Source of the DNA: Rebecca billardiae RCC1528
Lineage: Eukaryota; Haptophyta
Direction: 5' to 3'
Length of the DNA stretch: 64,000 nt
Assembly: GCA_965240325.2 (NCBI GenBank)
Contig: OZ251234.1
Span: 992,001 to 1,056,000 of the forward strand
Position 1 is the stretch's first letter; every line of letters starts with the position of its first letter. The notes beneath the pieces are model-generated. The model was not told where the DNA came from, made no database searches, and worked only from the letters and a program-made list of their open reading frames with translations. Both the position numbers and the translations under genes were made by a program. Shown here in pieces: positions 1 through 9,567 of this stretch.

Positions 1-65
1 ACTAATCACTGCCACAATGTGAGTTAATTTATTCACTCGCCATAGTGTATCGGCAGCACAGTATC

Positions 66-1680
66 TCACCGCGGGGGCGGTGCCATCGCGTTGCCTGAAG
101 TGCGCGGCGGCAGCGGCCCGGATGCTCGTACATTGACATCGTCCACGAACGCGCCATGCGCGTTGCGCTGCACCGGATGGGCCGGTGGCGCGGGGCCCGC
201 GCATGTGCTGCCACCCGGCGCGAAAGCGCTGCCAGCGCGGGCAGACGCCGGTCTCGCCGAAGCGGCGCCCGCCGCGCCCGCTGCCGCCGCTCCGCCCGGC
301 AGCCCGGCGGCGCCGCCACCGCCCGGCGGTGCGCCCGCGCCCGCAGCGGCTGCGTGCTGCCTTGCCGCGCTCACGTGCGTGTGCCACGCCAGCAGCCACT
401 TGAGGTCAGTGAGCAGATACTTCATGGCGCGCGTCCACAGCTCCTCGGCGTTGAACTGGAGGCGCACGGAGAGCATCGTGTCGCCACTGCCGATGCGGTC
501 GTCCTCAATGCGGTACGGCGGCTCGCCAAGCGCGGGCGCGGAGTGCGTGCGCGCGTGCGCGAGCAGCGCGCCCACGCAGCCGAGGAACACGCTTAGCGCA
601 CGGTCGAAGCGGGTGCCGGAGAAGATGCGGCCGAGCTGCACGCCTCCCGAGCCGTACAGCTCGTACTGCTGCGCGCGCGGCTCGTCGGTGGCGGAGACCT
701 TGGAGAACGAGCCGAGCGGGTGGATCGCGTGCCGCGGGAACGTGAGGTGGTGGTGCCGCGCGAGCGTGTCTGCGAGCAGGGCCGCGTGGCCGAGGGCGGC
801 GTTCACCTCAGCCCACTCGACGCGCACGCCGGGCAGCCTGCCGAGCCGCAGCCCGTTGATCGTGCCGAAGGGGCCTTCGAACCAGATGTCGAAGACGTCG
901 TCGTACGCGGAGGTGCAGCGCAGCCGGCGGAGCTCGCGCGTGCAGTGCGCGAGCAGCTGCGCCGACGCCGTCTCCTCGTCCGCCGCCGCCTGCGCGCCCA
1001 GCTGGGCCTCATCGAGCGCACGCCACGCGCCCTCCTCCTCGCAGCTGAGAGCGCGCGCCGCCCCGCGCACGCGGCCGAGCTCGGCGTCGGCGGCGCTCTG
1101 CTCGCGCTCGAGCGCGTCGAGCTCGTCGGCAAGCCGCTGCTCCTCGAGCGCCAGCCGCGCGCACTCGCGCTCCAGGTCCTGCGCGGCGCGCGCGGGTGGG
1201 CGTACGCGAGCGCCCACTGGCAAGTCAGAAGGAGCAAAGCGGGTGCAGGGCGCATGGCGCAGAGCGCGCGGCGCGCACCTCGCGCGAGAGCGGCTCGCCC
1301 GCGGCACGCCGACGCTCCTCGTCGAGAGCCGACTGGAGCACCTCGTTCTGCGCCGCCATGTCGTCGATGCGCCCCTCGAGATCGTGCAGTACGAACGCGG
1401 CGCACTCGGCGCACAGCGGCAGCTCGCGCTCGCCCTCGCGCGCCTCGCGCCCCAGGGACATGAGGAGGGCCTGCTGCTGCATCTGCTCGTGCGCGTTTGT
1501 GAGCGACTGCATGTCCGAGCGCGCGCCGCCCGCGTGGTGCAGGAGCAGCTGCTGCTGCGGCCCGGGCAGCACGAGGAAGCTGTCGTCGAGACGTGCGCCG
1601 TGGCGCGGAGGCGTGCGCGCGCTCTGCGGGAACGGCGCGCTGCACGACTCGCAGCGCGCAGAGTGGGCGAGCGCCGCCAT
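66..1680 (-). CDS. ATG6: Beclin-1 / ATG6 (VPS30) autophagy protein
   Basis: Subunit of the class III PI3-kinase (VPS34) complexes that nucleate autophagosomes and serve endosomal sorting. Two exons, 1680-1279 and 1178-66, are joined in phase 0 by a 100-nt intron (GTGCGC...CGCAG), giving about 504 aa, near the family's 450-515. The N-terminus has the paired-cysteine motif CESCSAPF and LDDSFLVLPG. Next comes a second CxxC (LPLCAEC), then a Glu/Arg/Leu-rich coiled coil across the splice (about 110-200). From about residue 225 follows the evolutionarily conserved domain with YDDVFDIWFEGPFGTINGLR, RVEWAEVNAALG and FNAEELWTRAMKYLLTDLKW. The last ~110 residues form an Ala/Gly/Pro-rich tail not expected in the family. 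An in-frame ATG lies at 1776, but 1680 places the CxxC motif as in homologues. It is divergent from the methyltransferase at 1815. Confidence 0.93.
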
Positions 1681-1814
1681 CCAGGCGATGCGCGCGCGCG
1701 GGCACGCGGCGGCACGCCCGCTCCGAGGCGAGGACGACGACGAGACACCACGGCCGGGATGGCGGGCGGCCGCCACCGTGAGGTGTCAAGCCGGGCGGCG
1801 GCAGCCGGGCACGA

Positions 1815-3251
1815 ATGCACAGCACGATGGAAGCCGCCGGCCGCGAGTACGTGGTGATGGTGACGGGGGGTTTGGAGGACATTGCACTCGCGGAGATCGA
1901 GCGCACGCTCGAGCTCTGCGCTGCGCCGCGCGTGCTCACGCAAGCGGGCGGCGCCGATGGCGCGGCGGCGTGCGGCAAGCTGCTCGTGTGCACCGCGTCG
2001 CCGCCGGCCGCACTGCAGTCCCTCGCGTGCATGCAGGCGCTGCTCGCGTTCGCGGGCTCGTACGAGGGCGTGCCCGCCGGCAAGGAGGCGGGGCTCGAGG
2101 CGGTTCGACGCATGGCACACGCCGCCAACTGGGATGCCGCCCTCGACTGCTGGCGCGTGCACCGCGCCTGGGCCTGCGCACCCGATGAGCCGCGCGAGCC
2201 GCCTCCATTCCGTGCGTCCTGCCTGCGCGACGGCGCGCACGACTTCACATCCGTGGAGGTGAGCGGCGCGCTGGGCAAGGTGCTCGGCGAGCGGACCGGC
2301 TTTCCCATCGGGCTCAAGCACCCCTCGCTCGAGGCCGTCGCCATCCTCCACGGCGCGCAGCTCGTGCTCGGGCTCGTGGTGCTCGGCAGCGCGCAGCGCT
2401 CTCAGCAGTGGAACACGGGCGTGCCGAGTGAGGCGCGGCCGCTCGCGCCGTGGGTGGAGAGGATCGTCACGCTGCGCATGAGCACGGCGTGGGCGCTCAC
2501 CGCGCTCGCACGGCCGCGCCCCGGGGACGTCCTCCTCGACTCGATGTGCGGCGTCGGCTCGATCCCCGTCGAGGCGTGCGCGCGCTGGCCATCCGTCTTC
2601 GCGCTCGGCGCGGAGCTTGAGGTCGCAGCTGCGCAGCTCGCGGCGCGCAACACGGCGCACGCGCGCGCCGCGCTGTGCGGCGAGCGGGCGGGGCGCGCGC
2701 CGGCCGTGCCGCCCGGCTGGGCGCGGCAGGCCCCGCTCGACGAGGCGAACCGCCCGATGCCTCGCCCCGAGCGCCCCGGCGCCCTCGAGCTCTGCGCGCA
2801 GTGCGACGCGGGCCGGCTCCCGCTCCGCGCGGGGTGCGTGGACGTGGCCGTGATTGACATGCCGTTTGGCATGCGCTGCGGGGGCAAGGCGCGGATGCAG
2901 AAGCTCTTCCCGCGCGTGCTAGCCGAGCTGGCGCGCGTGCTGCGCCCGGGCGGGCGCGCCGTGCTGCTCTCGCTCCTCGGCGGGCTGCTACACTTTTGCG
3001 CCGTGCGCGGGCCGGGCGCGCCGCTGTGGGCCGTTCGCGAGCTGCGCACACACGTGCACATCGGCGTGCTCGGCGGCTGCGTCGTGTTCGTGCTCGAGCG
3101 CACGGCCCTGCCGCTCTCCGCGGAGCTCGACGCGGCGGCACGGCGCCGGGCACCACCCGACGCGTGGATCGAGCTGCCGGCGACCGCGAGCCCGGCAGCA
3201 GCAGCGCCGTCGACATCTGATTCTCAGACAATTCATGACGACGATCTGTAG
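1815..3251 (+). CDS. THUMP-domain RNA guanine-N2-methyltransferase (THUMPD2/3-like)
   Basis: Single-exon, 478 aa. The N-terminus (YVVMVTGGLEDIALAEIE) matches the start of THUMP RNA-binding modules. The C-terminal half is a Rossmann methyltransferase of the UPF0020 class: motif I LLDSMCGVGSIPVEA (about residue 240) binds SAM, and DMPFG (about 348) occupies the catalytic D/N-P-P-Y/F position, as in THUMPD2/THUMPD3 (D-[IL]-P-F-G). Family members make m2G in tRNA (THUMPD3 with TRMT112) or U6 snRNA (THUMPD2); I cannot tell which substrate applies here. ARVLRPGGRAVLL is the usual post-motif strand. Alternative ATG: the fifth codon (MEAAGREY). It starts 134 bp from the Beclin-1 gene on the other strand, so a shared promoter is likely. 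Confidence 0.85.
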   Translation: MHSTMEAAGREYVVMVTGGLEDIALAEIERTLELCAAPRVLTQAGGADGAAACGKLLVCTASPPAALQSLACMQALLAFAGSYEGVPAGKEAGLEAVRRMAHAANWDAALDCWRVHRAWACAPDEPREPPPFRASCLRDGAHDFTSVEVSGALGKVLGERTGFPIGLKHPSLEAVAILHGAQLVLGLVVLGSAQRSQQWNTGVPSEARPLAPWVERIVTLRMSTAWALTALARPRPGDVLLDSMCGVGSIPVEACARWPSVFALGAELEVAAAQLAARNTAHARAALCGERAGRAPAVPPGWARQAPLDEANRPMPRPERPGALELCAQCDAGRLPLRAGCVDVAVIDMPFGMRCGGKARMQKLFPRVLAELARVLRPGGRAVLLSLLGGLLHFCAVRGPGAPLWAVRELRTHVHIGVLGGCVVFVLERTALPLSAELDAAARRRAPPDAWIELPATASPAAAAPSTSDSQTIHDDDL

Positions 3252-4020
3252 CTAGCTAGTATGGCTAGGAGCTTAGTAAGCAACGCTCGGTTGCTGCAGT
3301 ATACCACTGCTAGTAAGCTAGTTACTACTGCTGCTATACAACTACGACCGTCGCGTCACCGATCACGTTTGCACCGGCCGCCAGTAGCTGTCTGCCCGCA
3401 GCAGCGCGCGGCACGGTTCGACTTATTGGCGCCCGGCGACTCATCATCCGCCGGCTCATCGGCCGTCCGCCCGTCGTCCGGCGCCGGCACATCATTATTC
3501 ATTGTGAACTGTCGTCAACTCAACCTTGCCGCCCAGGTTGCTGGGGCCCCATTGTAATACCGCACACGGCCACAGACAGAGTGAGAGCTAGTCAGTGAGC
3601 AGACTATAAGTAAGTCACTAGCTGGGGTGCAATGAGTAGTCGTCTTACTACGGACTATACTTAGCGAGTTGTGACAGACAGCGTTCACAGTATAGACTCC
3701 GTTGAGACAGACGACTGAGCAGTGAGCTTTGAATGACGGCTACTGCCTACTCGGTCCCGAATGCAGCCGCCGAATAAGTCCGACTGTAGTGATCTACTGC
3801 TTTCGCCTTCGGACAGTCGCGTGATCTGCCGTGATCATATACTCGACATATATAGCGCAGCGACTCGGCTTAGCCTTATTAGGCACTGCTAGCGAGCGCG
3901 CCTCCCGGATTCGGCGGACGAGTGAGTTGTGACGAGTGTGAGGGCCTCGCCCGGCTTTATCGATGCCGTCGTCCCTGAGCACCCACGGCGCGATGCCTGG
4001 CACTCTATCCGCGGCCTCAC
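3252..4020. other. Convergent intergenic region
   Basis: 769 bp between the 3' ends of two convergent genes. GC is lower than in the flanking genes. It contains short reading frames without recognisable protein features. I see no RNA gene or repeat in it. Confidence 0.6.
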
Positions 4021-5251
4021 TCACGGGAAGTCCGGGAAGAGCTTGTAGTGCACCAGCTTGATGCTCACGTACGCCAGCGTGCTCGCCAGCAAGTAGCGGC
4101 CGACGAAGATGTCCACAGACTCGGCGGCCTGCCGCACCGTCTTGGACGCGCCACCCGCCGCGCGCAGCCCGCCGAAGAAGAGGAGGAAGGCGAAGGTCCG
4201 CGTGTCCGACTCTGAGAGGATACGCGCATCCAAACACGCGCAAGAGGGCGTGCGCAACGGCGCATTGTGAGCGCGCGCTCGCGCACGGGCGCCGAGAAGC
4301 ATCCGCGCATCGAGGCGCACGGCGGGCCGGTGAGGCGCTCACCCTGCGCGCGTGCGAGTGTCTCGGACCACACCTCGGGCACCTCCTCTTTGCGCTTGGT
4401 CAGCCGCCGCACGCGCTCCCAGACCGAGCTGGGCTCAGGCTCGGGCGGTGGCTTGGGCTGCAGCGGCTTGGCTGCCGAGTCCCTGCAGCAGGGGGGCGCG
4501 GCGGTGGGGGCTCGCATGCCTGCTCAGCCGGAACGGGCACGAGGACCGCGCGTGGCGCGGCGCGGCGGTGCGCGCACCAGGCCACCCCTCCAACCAGACG
4601 CAGCGGCAGCCCGACGAACAGATCCGCGTACGTGAAGAGCACGGTGATCAGCTTGGTGCTGCCGATCAGTATGAAGTTGGCCGCCACCGAGAACACCACA
4701 CCCGCCACGAACGTCTCGGTCGTCTCGTGCAGAGGAAGGACCCATGAGATGCCGCGCTCGCGGACGAATGGGATGATGGCCTCGTTGATGAAGCTCTCCA
4801 CCACGCACAGCTCCAGCCGGACGCGCAGCAGCCCGCTCGCCACCAGGGGCGCATACTCCGTGTAGCCCTGGCTGCCGATCAGCGCCGCAATAAACGTTTG
4901 CAGAGAGCGGTACACGCCGTCGCTGACGGAGCACACGGGCTGGAAAGTAGATGGGTCGAAGACCGTGCCGGCTTGCGACTGCGCTATCGCAGCCTCCGGC
5001 GGCACAAGCAAGAGCCCGCCACCCAGCGCCGCCGCTGTCGCTGCAGCTGCAAGCTGGGCGTCGCTTGTGCGCGCGTCGCTGCGCGACTCGAGATCGACGA
5101 GCTCGGCGTCCAGCCGAGGCTCCCACGGCCACGATGCGTCGTCCCGCGGCAGTATCATGTGCGCACGCGCGCGGAGGGGAGCCAGCGGCGCCCGTGCCAA
5201 CGGCCGCGCGGAGGCCGCGGCGAACACGCCGATCGCAATCACCGCCGCCAT
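4021..5251 (-). CDS. Putative plastid-targeted multipass membrane protein, unknown function
   Basis: Three exons (5251-4578, 4482-4343, 4211-4021) restore one frame of 334 aa. Introns are 95 nt (GTGCGC donor, pyrimidine-rich tract then CTGCAG) and 131 nt (GTGAGC...CTCTCAG). The N-terminus is a hydrophobic core (VIAIGVFAAASARP) followed by an Arg/Ala-rich stretch, the bipartite signal-plus-transit layout used for plastids of secondary origin. An Ala-rich hydrophobic stretch follows (about 68-90), then several membrane segments in 150-225 (FVAGVVFSVAANFILIGSTK; VLFTYADLFVGLPLRLVGGV), a Pro-rich hydrophilic linker (EPEPSSVWERVRRLTKRKEE) and a last hydrophobic helix (FAFLLFFGGL). I do not recognise the family. 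It is divergent from the small putative plastid protein at 5413, which may be co-regulated. Confidence 0.7.
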
Positions 5252-5412
5252 CGTCGTCGTTCCCGTGATCCCGTCCGATGACGGAGTTTGAATTTACGTC
5301 GACCGGGAAAGCGCACGCGGCGGAACCGTGAGGCGTGTACCAATCTCGCCTGCCTGAGCTGTGTGCGTCTCTTATTCTTAGTAAACTGTAGACTTCGCAC
5401 ACGTGAGCAACG

Positions 5413-5802
5413 ATGGCGCCGCCCCTCGCGTCGATCGTCATCTCGCTTGCCGTCGCATGGGCGCCCGTTGGCCAGCGCGCTGCCAAGGGGACTCCCCTTG
5501 GCGCTGCAGGCCCCTCCGCACGCCGCCACATCATGGTGCGTTCGACGACATCAGAAATACGCCTCGTTGAGCTGTCCTCCCCCGAGAACTCCGGCGAGCG
5601 CGCCAACGGCTTCTACGACGAGTACTCAGATGACGAGCTGCAGGGCCTCCTCAACCTGCACACGGAACTCTTCCCCGACGCCGCTGAGCTGATGGAGGCG
5701 GAGGAGGCTGAGCCCCGCGACGGGGTGCTCTCGCTGCATGAGGCTGTCCTCCAGGCCCTGAGCGAGGACGCGGGCGAGGCCGACACCCAGTCTGAGCAGT
5801 GA
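5413..5802 (+). CDS. Small acidic protein with putative plastid-targeting leader
   Basis: 129 aa, no intron. The leader (MAPPLASIVISLAVAWAPVG) is a hydrophobic signal-like stretch followed by a basic, Ala/Gly/Ser-rich segment up to about residue 45. The mature part is very acidic (DEYSDDELQGLLNLHTELF; LMEAEEAEP) and ends TQSEQ. No domain is recognised. Its start is 161 bp from the start of the putative plastid membrane protein on the opposite strand, and both have similar leaders, so a shared promoter and destination are plausible. An alternative start is the Met at MVRSTTSE, which would remove the leader. Confidence 0.55.
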   Translation: MAPPLASIVISLAVAWAPVGQRAAKGTPLGAAGPSARRHIMVRSTTSEIRLVELSSPENSGERANGFYDEYSDDELQGLLNLHTELFPDAAELMEAEEAEPRDGVLSLHEAVLQALSEDAGEADTQSEQ

Positions 5803-6332
5803 GCAGTGAGCAGTCACTGATACTGGTACTGATAGGCAGATGGTCCGATCTGCAGTCAGCAGTGGCAGCCGACGATATGAGCCAGAATCAGACGAGCTAG
5901 ACCAGCCAGTGGCAGTGCCGCTTGGGTGTGCCCTGCACTCGCGGCCGCGTAGGGCACTCACTGGGACGATTCGATTCATGGGCATGCAGTCATGGCACCG
6001 CCGCGGAGCCCGTTACAAGTCAAGTTGCCCGGACCACTCACCCCGCGCGACCGCGTCCGAGTCCGAGGGCCCACTCGGGCCCAGTGGCTTAGGAGTCGCG
6101 GACCGGGCCGTCTGAAGTGTAGCTAGGCGTGAACTCGTGACTCGGACAGCACTCGGAGTCGGTCTGCGGATCCGAGTGCCGACAGGCCAGTGCGGACCGA
6201 GTCCACGGGCACGTTACCACCGCGCGCGTACCTGTGGCTGTGCCTACTGCTTGCTGCCGACGATGTCGATCGCCGTGCCGGTGCCGGGCTCAGCCGGCGT
6301 CACCACGCGAGCACGACGACTCCGGCGGCGAC
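5803..6332. other. Convergent intergenic region
   Basis: 530 bp between convergent gene ends. It has imperfect tandem copies of a GCAGT/GAGCAGTGA word just after the upstream stop codon (about 5795-5815). I see no gene. Confidence 0.5.
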
Positions 6333-7313
6333 TCACTCCCACGGGGCGTGGCCGCCGTATGTGCGGCCGGTGCCCCGTCCGCTCTCCGCCAGCCTACGCA
6401 TCAGCTCCTGCGCGTCCGGCTTGTCGTAGAACGAGCCGTGCACGTGCTGCGTTGTTCGCGGCTGCGCTGCCAGGATCGCGCCGATCTCGCGCTCCTTGTC
6501 AATCGACGCGACGCGCGCCTTGAGCCGGCGGATCGAGTCGGCGAGCGCGGGGTCGTTGACGAGCTGCTCGACGGTTGTGCCCTGCACCCCCTCAGCGACG
6601 GGCTCGAACGCGGCGCGGCGCTCGGCGTTCTTCTGCGAGTCGCGCGCGTCGGCGGCGTCCTTGAAGGCGCGCCGCTTGAGCTCCTCCGTCGTGTGCGGGT
6701 GGCCGCGTGGCGGCATCCCGAGCTCCCCGATTTTGAGCTTGTGCCGCAGCTCGGGCGCGCGCGGCATGCGCGCCATGGTGCGCACGCGCTCGCCCTGCGG
6801 GTCAAACTCGGCGAACGAGCCGACCTCGCCCCCCGTCGTCTGGATCTGACGGTCGAGGAAGTCGAGGAGCGCCGGCCGCTCGGGCCTGGGCGGGATGGGC
6901 GGCATGCGCGGCTGCTGCGAGCGGTACGCTTTGCGCGCGAGCGAGATCTCTGCGAACTCGTGCGCGGAGGGGTAGACCTCCTTCACGGTGCGGATGTCGG
7001 CGACCTCGTCGCGCATCGAGTTGAGCGTGCGCACGAGCGGTAGCTTCGTGTCGGGCACGAGGATGTTGCGGGCGGGGCCGCCCGGCCGCTTCTCCTGCGC
7101 GCCGCCAATCACGTGCGGCGCAAACCACTGCTGCATCTGCGTGGGTGGTTCGCGCGGCGGGCCGAGGCTGGCGGCGCCCTTGCCCTTGCCCTTGCGCGAG
7201 GAACCGCCTCCCCTCTTCCCACCCGCGGGCGGGCCCGCGGGCGGGGGTGCAGGCGGCTCTGGAGGGCCCGCGGGCGGGGGTGGAGGCGCTTCCTGCGGCT
7301 GCGCCTCCTCCAT
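6333..7313 (-). CDS. Unrecognised basic protein with Pro/Gly-rich N-terminus
   Basis: 326 aa from the ATG at 7313 (MEEAQPQEAPPPPPAG). The frame stays open about 50 codons upstream, but that stretch is unlike the rest. Residues 1-50 are Pro/Gly/Ala-rich, followed by a basic patch (SSRKGKGKG) and then a hydrophilic, probably helical body with repeated Arg/Glu and Pro (PRMPPIPPRPERPALLDFLD; PPRGHPHTTEELKRRAFKDA). There is no signal peptide or membrane segment. The absence of frame breaks and the balanced composition of residues 85-300 argue for a real gene. I cannot assign a family. Confidence 0.6.
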   Translation of the reverse strand: MEEAQPQEAPPPPPAGPPEPPAPPPAGPPAGGKRGGGSSRKGKGKGAASLGPPREPPTQMQQWFAPHVIGGAQEKRPGGPARNILVPDTKLPLVRTLNSMRDEVADIRTVKEVYPSAHEFAEISLARKAYRSQQPRMPPIPPRPERPALLDFLDRQIQTTGGEVGSFAEFDPQGERVRTMARMPRAPELRHKLKIGELGMPPRGHPHTTEELKRRAFKDAADARDSQKNAERRAAFEPVAEGVQGTTVEQLVNDPALADSIRRLKARVASIDKEREIGAILAAQPRTTQHVHGSFYDKPDAQELMRRLAESGRGTGRTYGGHAPWE

Positions 7314-7719
7314 CGCGGAGTGAGTCGCCGAGTTCCTTTTCGCTCTCAGGCGGCGGCGGACATCGTGCCGCTGCTGGCTTCGTAGTTCGACTACGAAAAG
7401 TAACGGCGCGCGAGCGCGGCGGAGTTCTTTTAATTCCAATAAAATCTTCCAGGCCAGCGGCACGCTGCATCGTCGCGGTTCACACCGCCAAGGAGAACTT
7501 TCTCATCAGCGAGTCGTCAGCGCACATCACAGGATTCAGTGATTCACAGGAGTTCGGGACACACCGTGGAACACTCCAACACTCACACCAACAGGCGTTG
7601 CCGCGCGCGTCAGTGCGCAGTCACGGGCTACGTAAAGAAATGTAGAAAAGCGCTCGAGCGTGGAAGCCGGAGGCCCGACGCGATCACAAGGCGCGCCCGC
7701 GTGCCGGGCGCGCCGACGC
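7314..7719. promoter_or_regulatory. Tandem intergenic region, likely promoter of the 6333-7313 gene
   Basis: About 400 bp, AT-richer than its neighbours. It includes a short inverted repeat around GTAGTTCGACTAC (7383-7395) and a run with TTTTAATTCCAATAAAA (about 7429-7445). It lies between the stop of the glucosidase II beta gene and the start of the next gene on the same strand. No gene is seen. Confidence 0.4.
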
Positions 7720-9390
7720 TCAGCGCGCCGCCGCGGCGGCCGCCTGCGCGCGCTCGAGCGCCTCGAGCTCAGCGCGCAGCTGTGCGACTGCCGTGGCCTC
7801 GCACGCGGCGGGCGCCTCGACAGTCGCCAGGTACGCGCACGTGGCGGGCTCGACGACGGAGACGAGGCGCTCGGTCGGCCCGCAGCGGAGGGCGACGCGC
7901 GCTGTGCGCCGCGTGCCGTCCGGGCACTCGTCACCGCCCTCGAACACCATCTCGCGCGCGAGCACGCCGCCCGGGGCGCCCTCGCCCGCGGCGCCGCGCG
8001 GCGGCGGCTGCGCTGGCTCCCAAGCGCTGAAGCTGCCGATGTGGACGGGCGCGGCTCCGCGCTGCGTGAAGTTGCCGAAGAGGCAGAGCGAGTACGCGTA
8101 CCCACCCTCCTCCGCGCGCGCCGCGCCCTCCTCCTCGCCGCCCGCGCCGCGCTTGTCCAGCGCAAGGCACTGCTCGCGCGCCGCCGCCAGAGACTTGTCA
8201 GCGCCAAAGTCCTGAGATTGAATCTCGCGCGCGGCGCTGAGCTCGGCCTCGGCGGCGGACGAGCGCGCCTGCACGGCCGCGAGCTCGCGCTCGGCGAGCT
8301 CGAGCGCGAGCGCGTCGCCCGTGGCGAGCAGCCCGGCGAGCTCCTCCCCGCCCGGCGGCGCGCGCCCTCGCGCCCGGCCCAGCCCACTGAGCGCGGCGTG
8401 CAGCGCGCCAAGCCAGCCATGCTCGGCGCTCAGCTCAAGCAGGGCGGTGGTGAGCGTGGGTGCGGGCAGCGTGCCCAGCGGCAGCGCGGCGAGCAGCGCG
8501 GCCTCGCGGGCGCACGGCTCTGCGGTGGTGCAGCTGCCGCCCGCCTCCGCGCCGCCCGCCTCCGCGCTCTCCCCCTCCGCGCCGCCCTCCCCGCCAGCGC
8601 CGCCTGGAGCCCCTGCGGGCGCGGAGGGCGGCGCGCCGGCCTCGGCGACTGCGAGCACACGCGTGGCTGGCGTGGCGTCCGCGAGCGCGCTGGCGTCGTC
8701 GTCGTCCGAGTCTGAGAGGTGCTCGAGCAGCGCGTCGAGGCCCGACACGCCCGCGCCGAGAGCAACGCGCGCGAGCACCAGCGCCGCCTCCTCCGCGGCC
8801 AGCGTGTCGACGCCGAGCGCTCCAGCGAGCTCGCCCGACGCATGCAGCTTGGCAAGCAGGGCCGTGCGGCGCGCCTCGGCCTCGGCGAGGGCGTCACGCC
8901 GCGCGCGCAGCGGCGGCAGCTCGGCGCCAAGCTGGGTGATGTTCGCCACCAGCTCGCGGATCTCCGCCTCGCGCGCCGCGTGCGCCGCCTGCCCCGCCGC
9001 TGCGCGCGCCGCTCGCGCGTCCAGGCCCGCCTCTGCTCGTCCGAGCGCCGCGCGTGCCGACGCGAGGCAAGTGTTCTCGCAGCGGCTCTCGGGGTGGCCC
9101 GCCTCGTCCGCGCCGTCGCAACAATCGCACACGCCGTCGCGTACGCGCGAGGCGAACACGCGCTTCGGCGCGAGCGGCGTCTGCGGGCAGGTGAACGTGG
9201 CAGCCGCGCACGCGCCCGTGCGCGGCTCATCCGAGCCGTCCGACTCGCAGTCGCAGAAATCGTCGTCGACGTACTCGGCGGGGATGGTGCGCGAGCCGTC
9301 GGCGCAGATGAACGTCAGACCGTGCGAGGCGCCGCGCGCAAGCGCGAGCAGCGCGAGAGCGCAGGCGAGGCTCGCGCGCGCGGCGCGCAT
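7720..9390 (-). CDS. PRKCSH: Glucosidase II beta subunit (PRKCSH / GTB1)
   Basis: Non-catalytic subunit of ER glucosidase II, which trims glucose from N-glycans. 556 aa from the Met at 9390, which directly precedes a signal peptide (RASLACALALLALARG); a Met 11 codons upstream is also in frame. Residues about 25-105 contain two LDL-receptor class A-like modules (DDDFCDCESDGSDEP; DGVCDCCDGADEAG), as in the family. A long Ala/Glu/Arg-rich helical region with an acidic SDSDDDD stretch comes next. The C-terminus carries the mannose-6-phosphate-receptor homology domain (YSLCLFGNFTQ; GDECPDGTRRTARVALRCG; SVVEPATCAYLATVEAPAAC) with the Arg, Glu and Tyr of the sugar pocket. The protein ends in poly-Ala-Arg with no visible H/KDEL, so retention may depend on the alpha subunit. 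Confidence 0.93.
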   Translation of the reverse strand: MRAARASLACALALLALARGASHGLTFICADGSRTIPAEYVDDDFCDCESDGSDEPRTGACAAATFTCPQTPLAPKRVFASRVRDGVCDCCDGADEAGHPESRCENTCLASARAALGRAEAGLDARAARAAAGQAAHAAREAEIRELVANITQLGAELPPLRARRDALAEAEARRTALLAKLHASGELAGALGVDTLAAEEAALVLARVALGAGVSGLDALLEHLSDSDDDDASALADATPATRVLAVAEAGAPPSAPAGAPGGAGGEGGAEGESAEAGGAEAGGSCTTAEPCAREAALLAALPLGTLPAPTLTTALLELSAEHGWLGALHAALSGLGRARGRAPPGGEELAGLLATGDALALELAERELAAVQARSSAAEAELSAAREIQSQDFGADKSLAAAREQCLALDKRGAGGEEEGAARAEEGGYAYSLCLFGNFTQRGAAPVHIGSFSAWEPAQPPPRGAAGEGAPGGVLAREMVFEGGDECPDGTRRTARVALRCGPTERLVSVVEPATCAYLATVEAPAACEATAVAQLRAELEALERAQAAAAAAR

Positions 9391-9567
9391 GGCGGCCAGC
9401 CTCCCTGTGCGTGTCCACGCCAACTCCGGACGCCGCTCCAGATTTGCGTCCGCGCCAGCGTGGTTCCGGTGCGGCCGGACTCAAAAGCAGGTAGGGCGCG
9501 CGGCCGCGCGGGGGGCTTCATCGTTGACGGCATCGGCGTCGTGGCGACCCCGCAAGCGCGCGCCAGC

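Noticed and set aside
91-1857. Long plus-strand frame opposite Beclin-1
   Set aside because: It is a GC-driven shadow of the antisense gene: Ser/Arg/Ala-rich with no motif, whereas the minus strand has the full ATG6 domain order.
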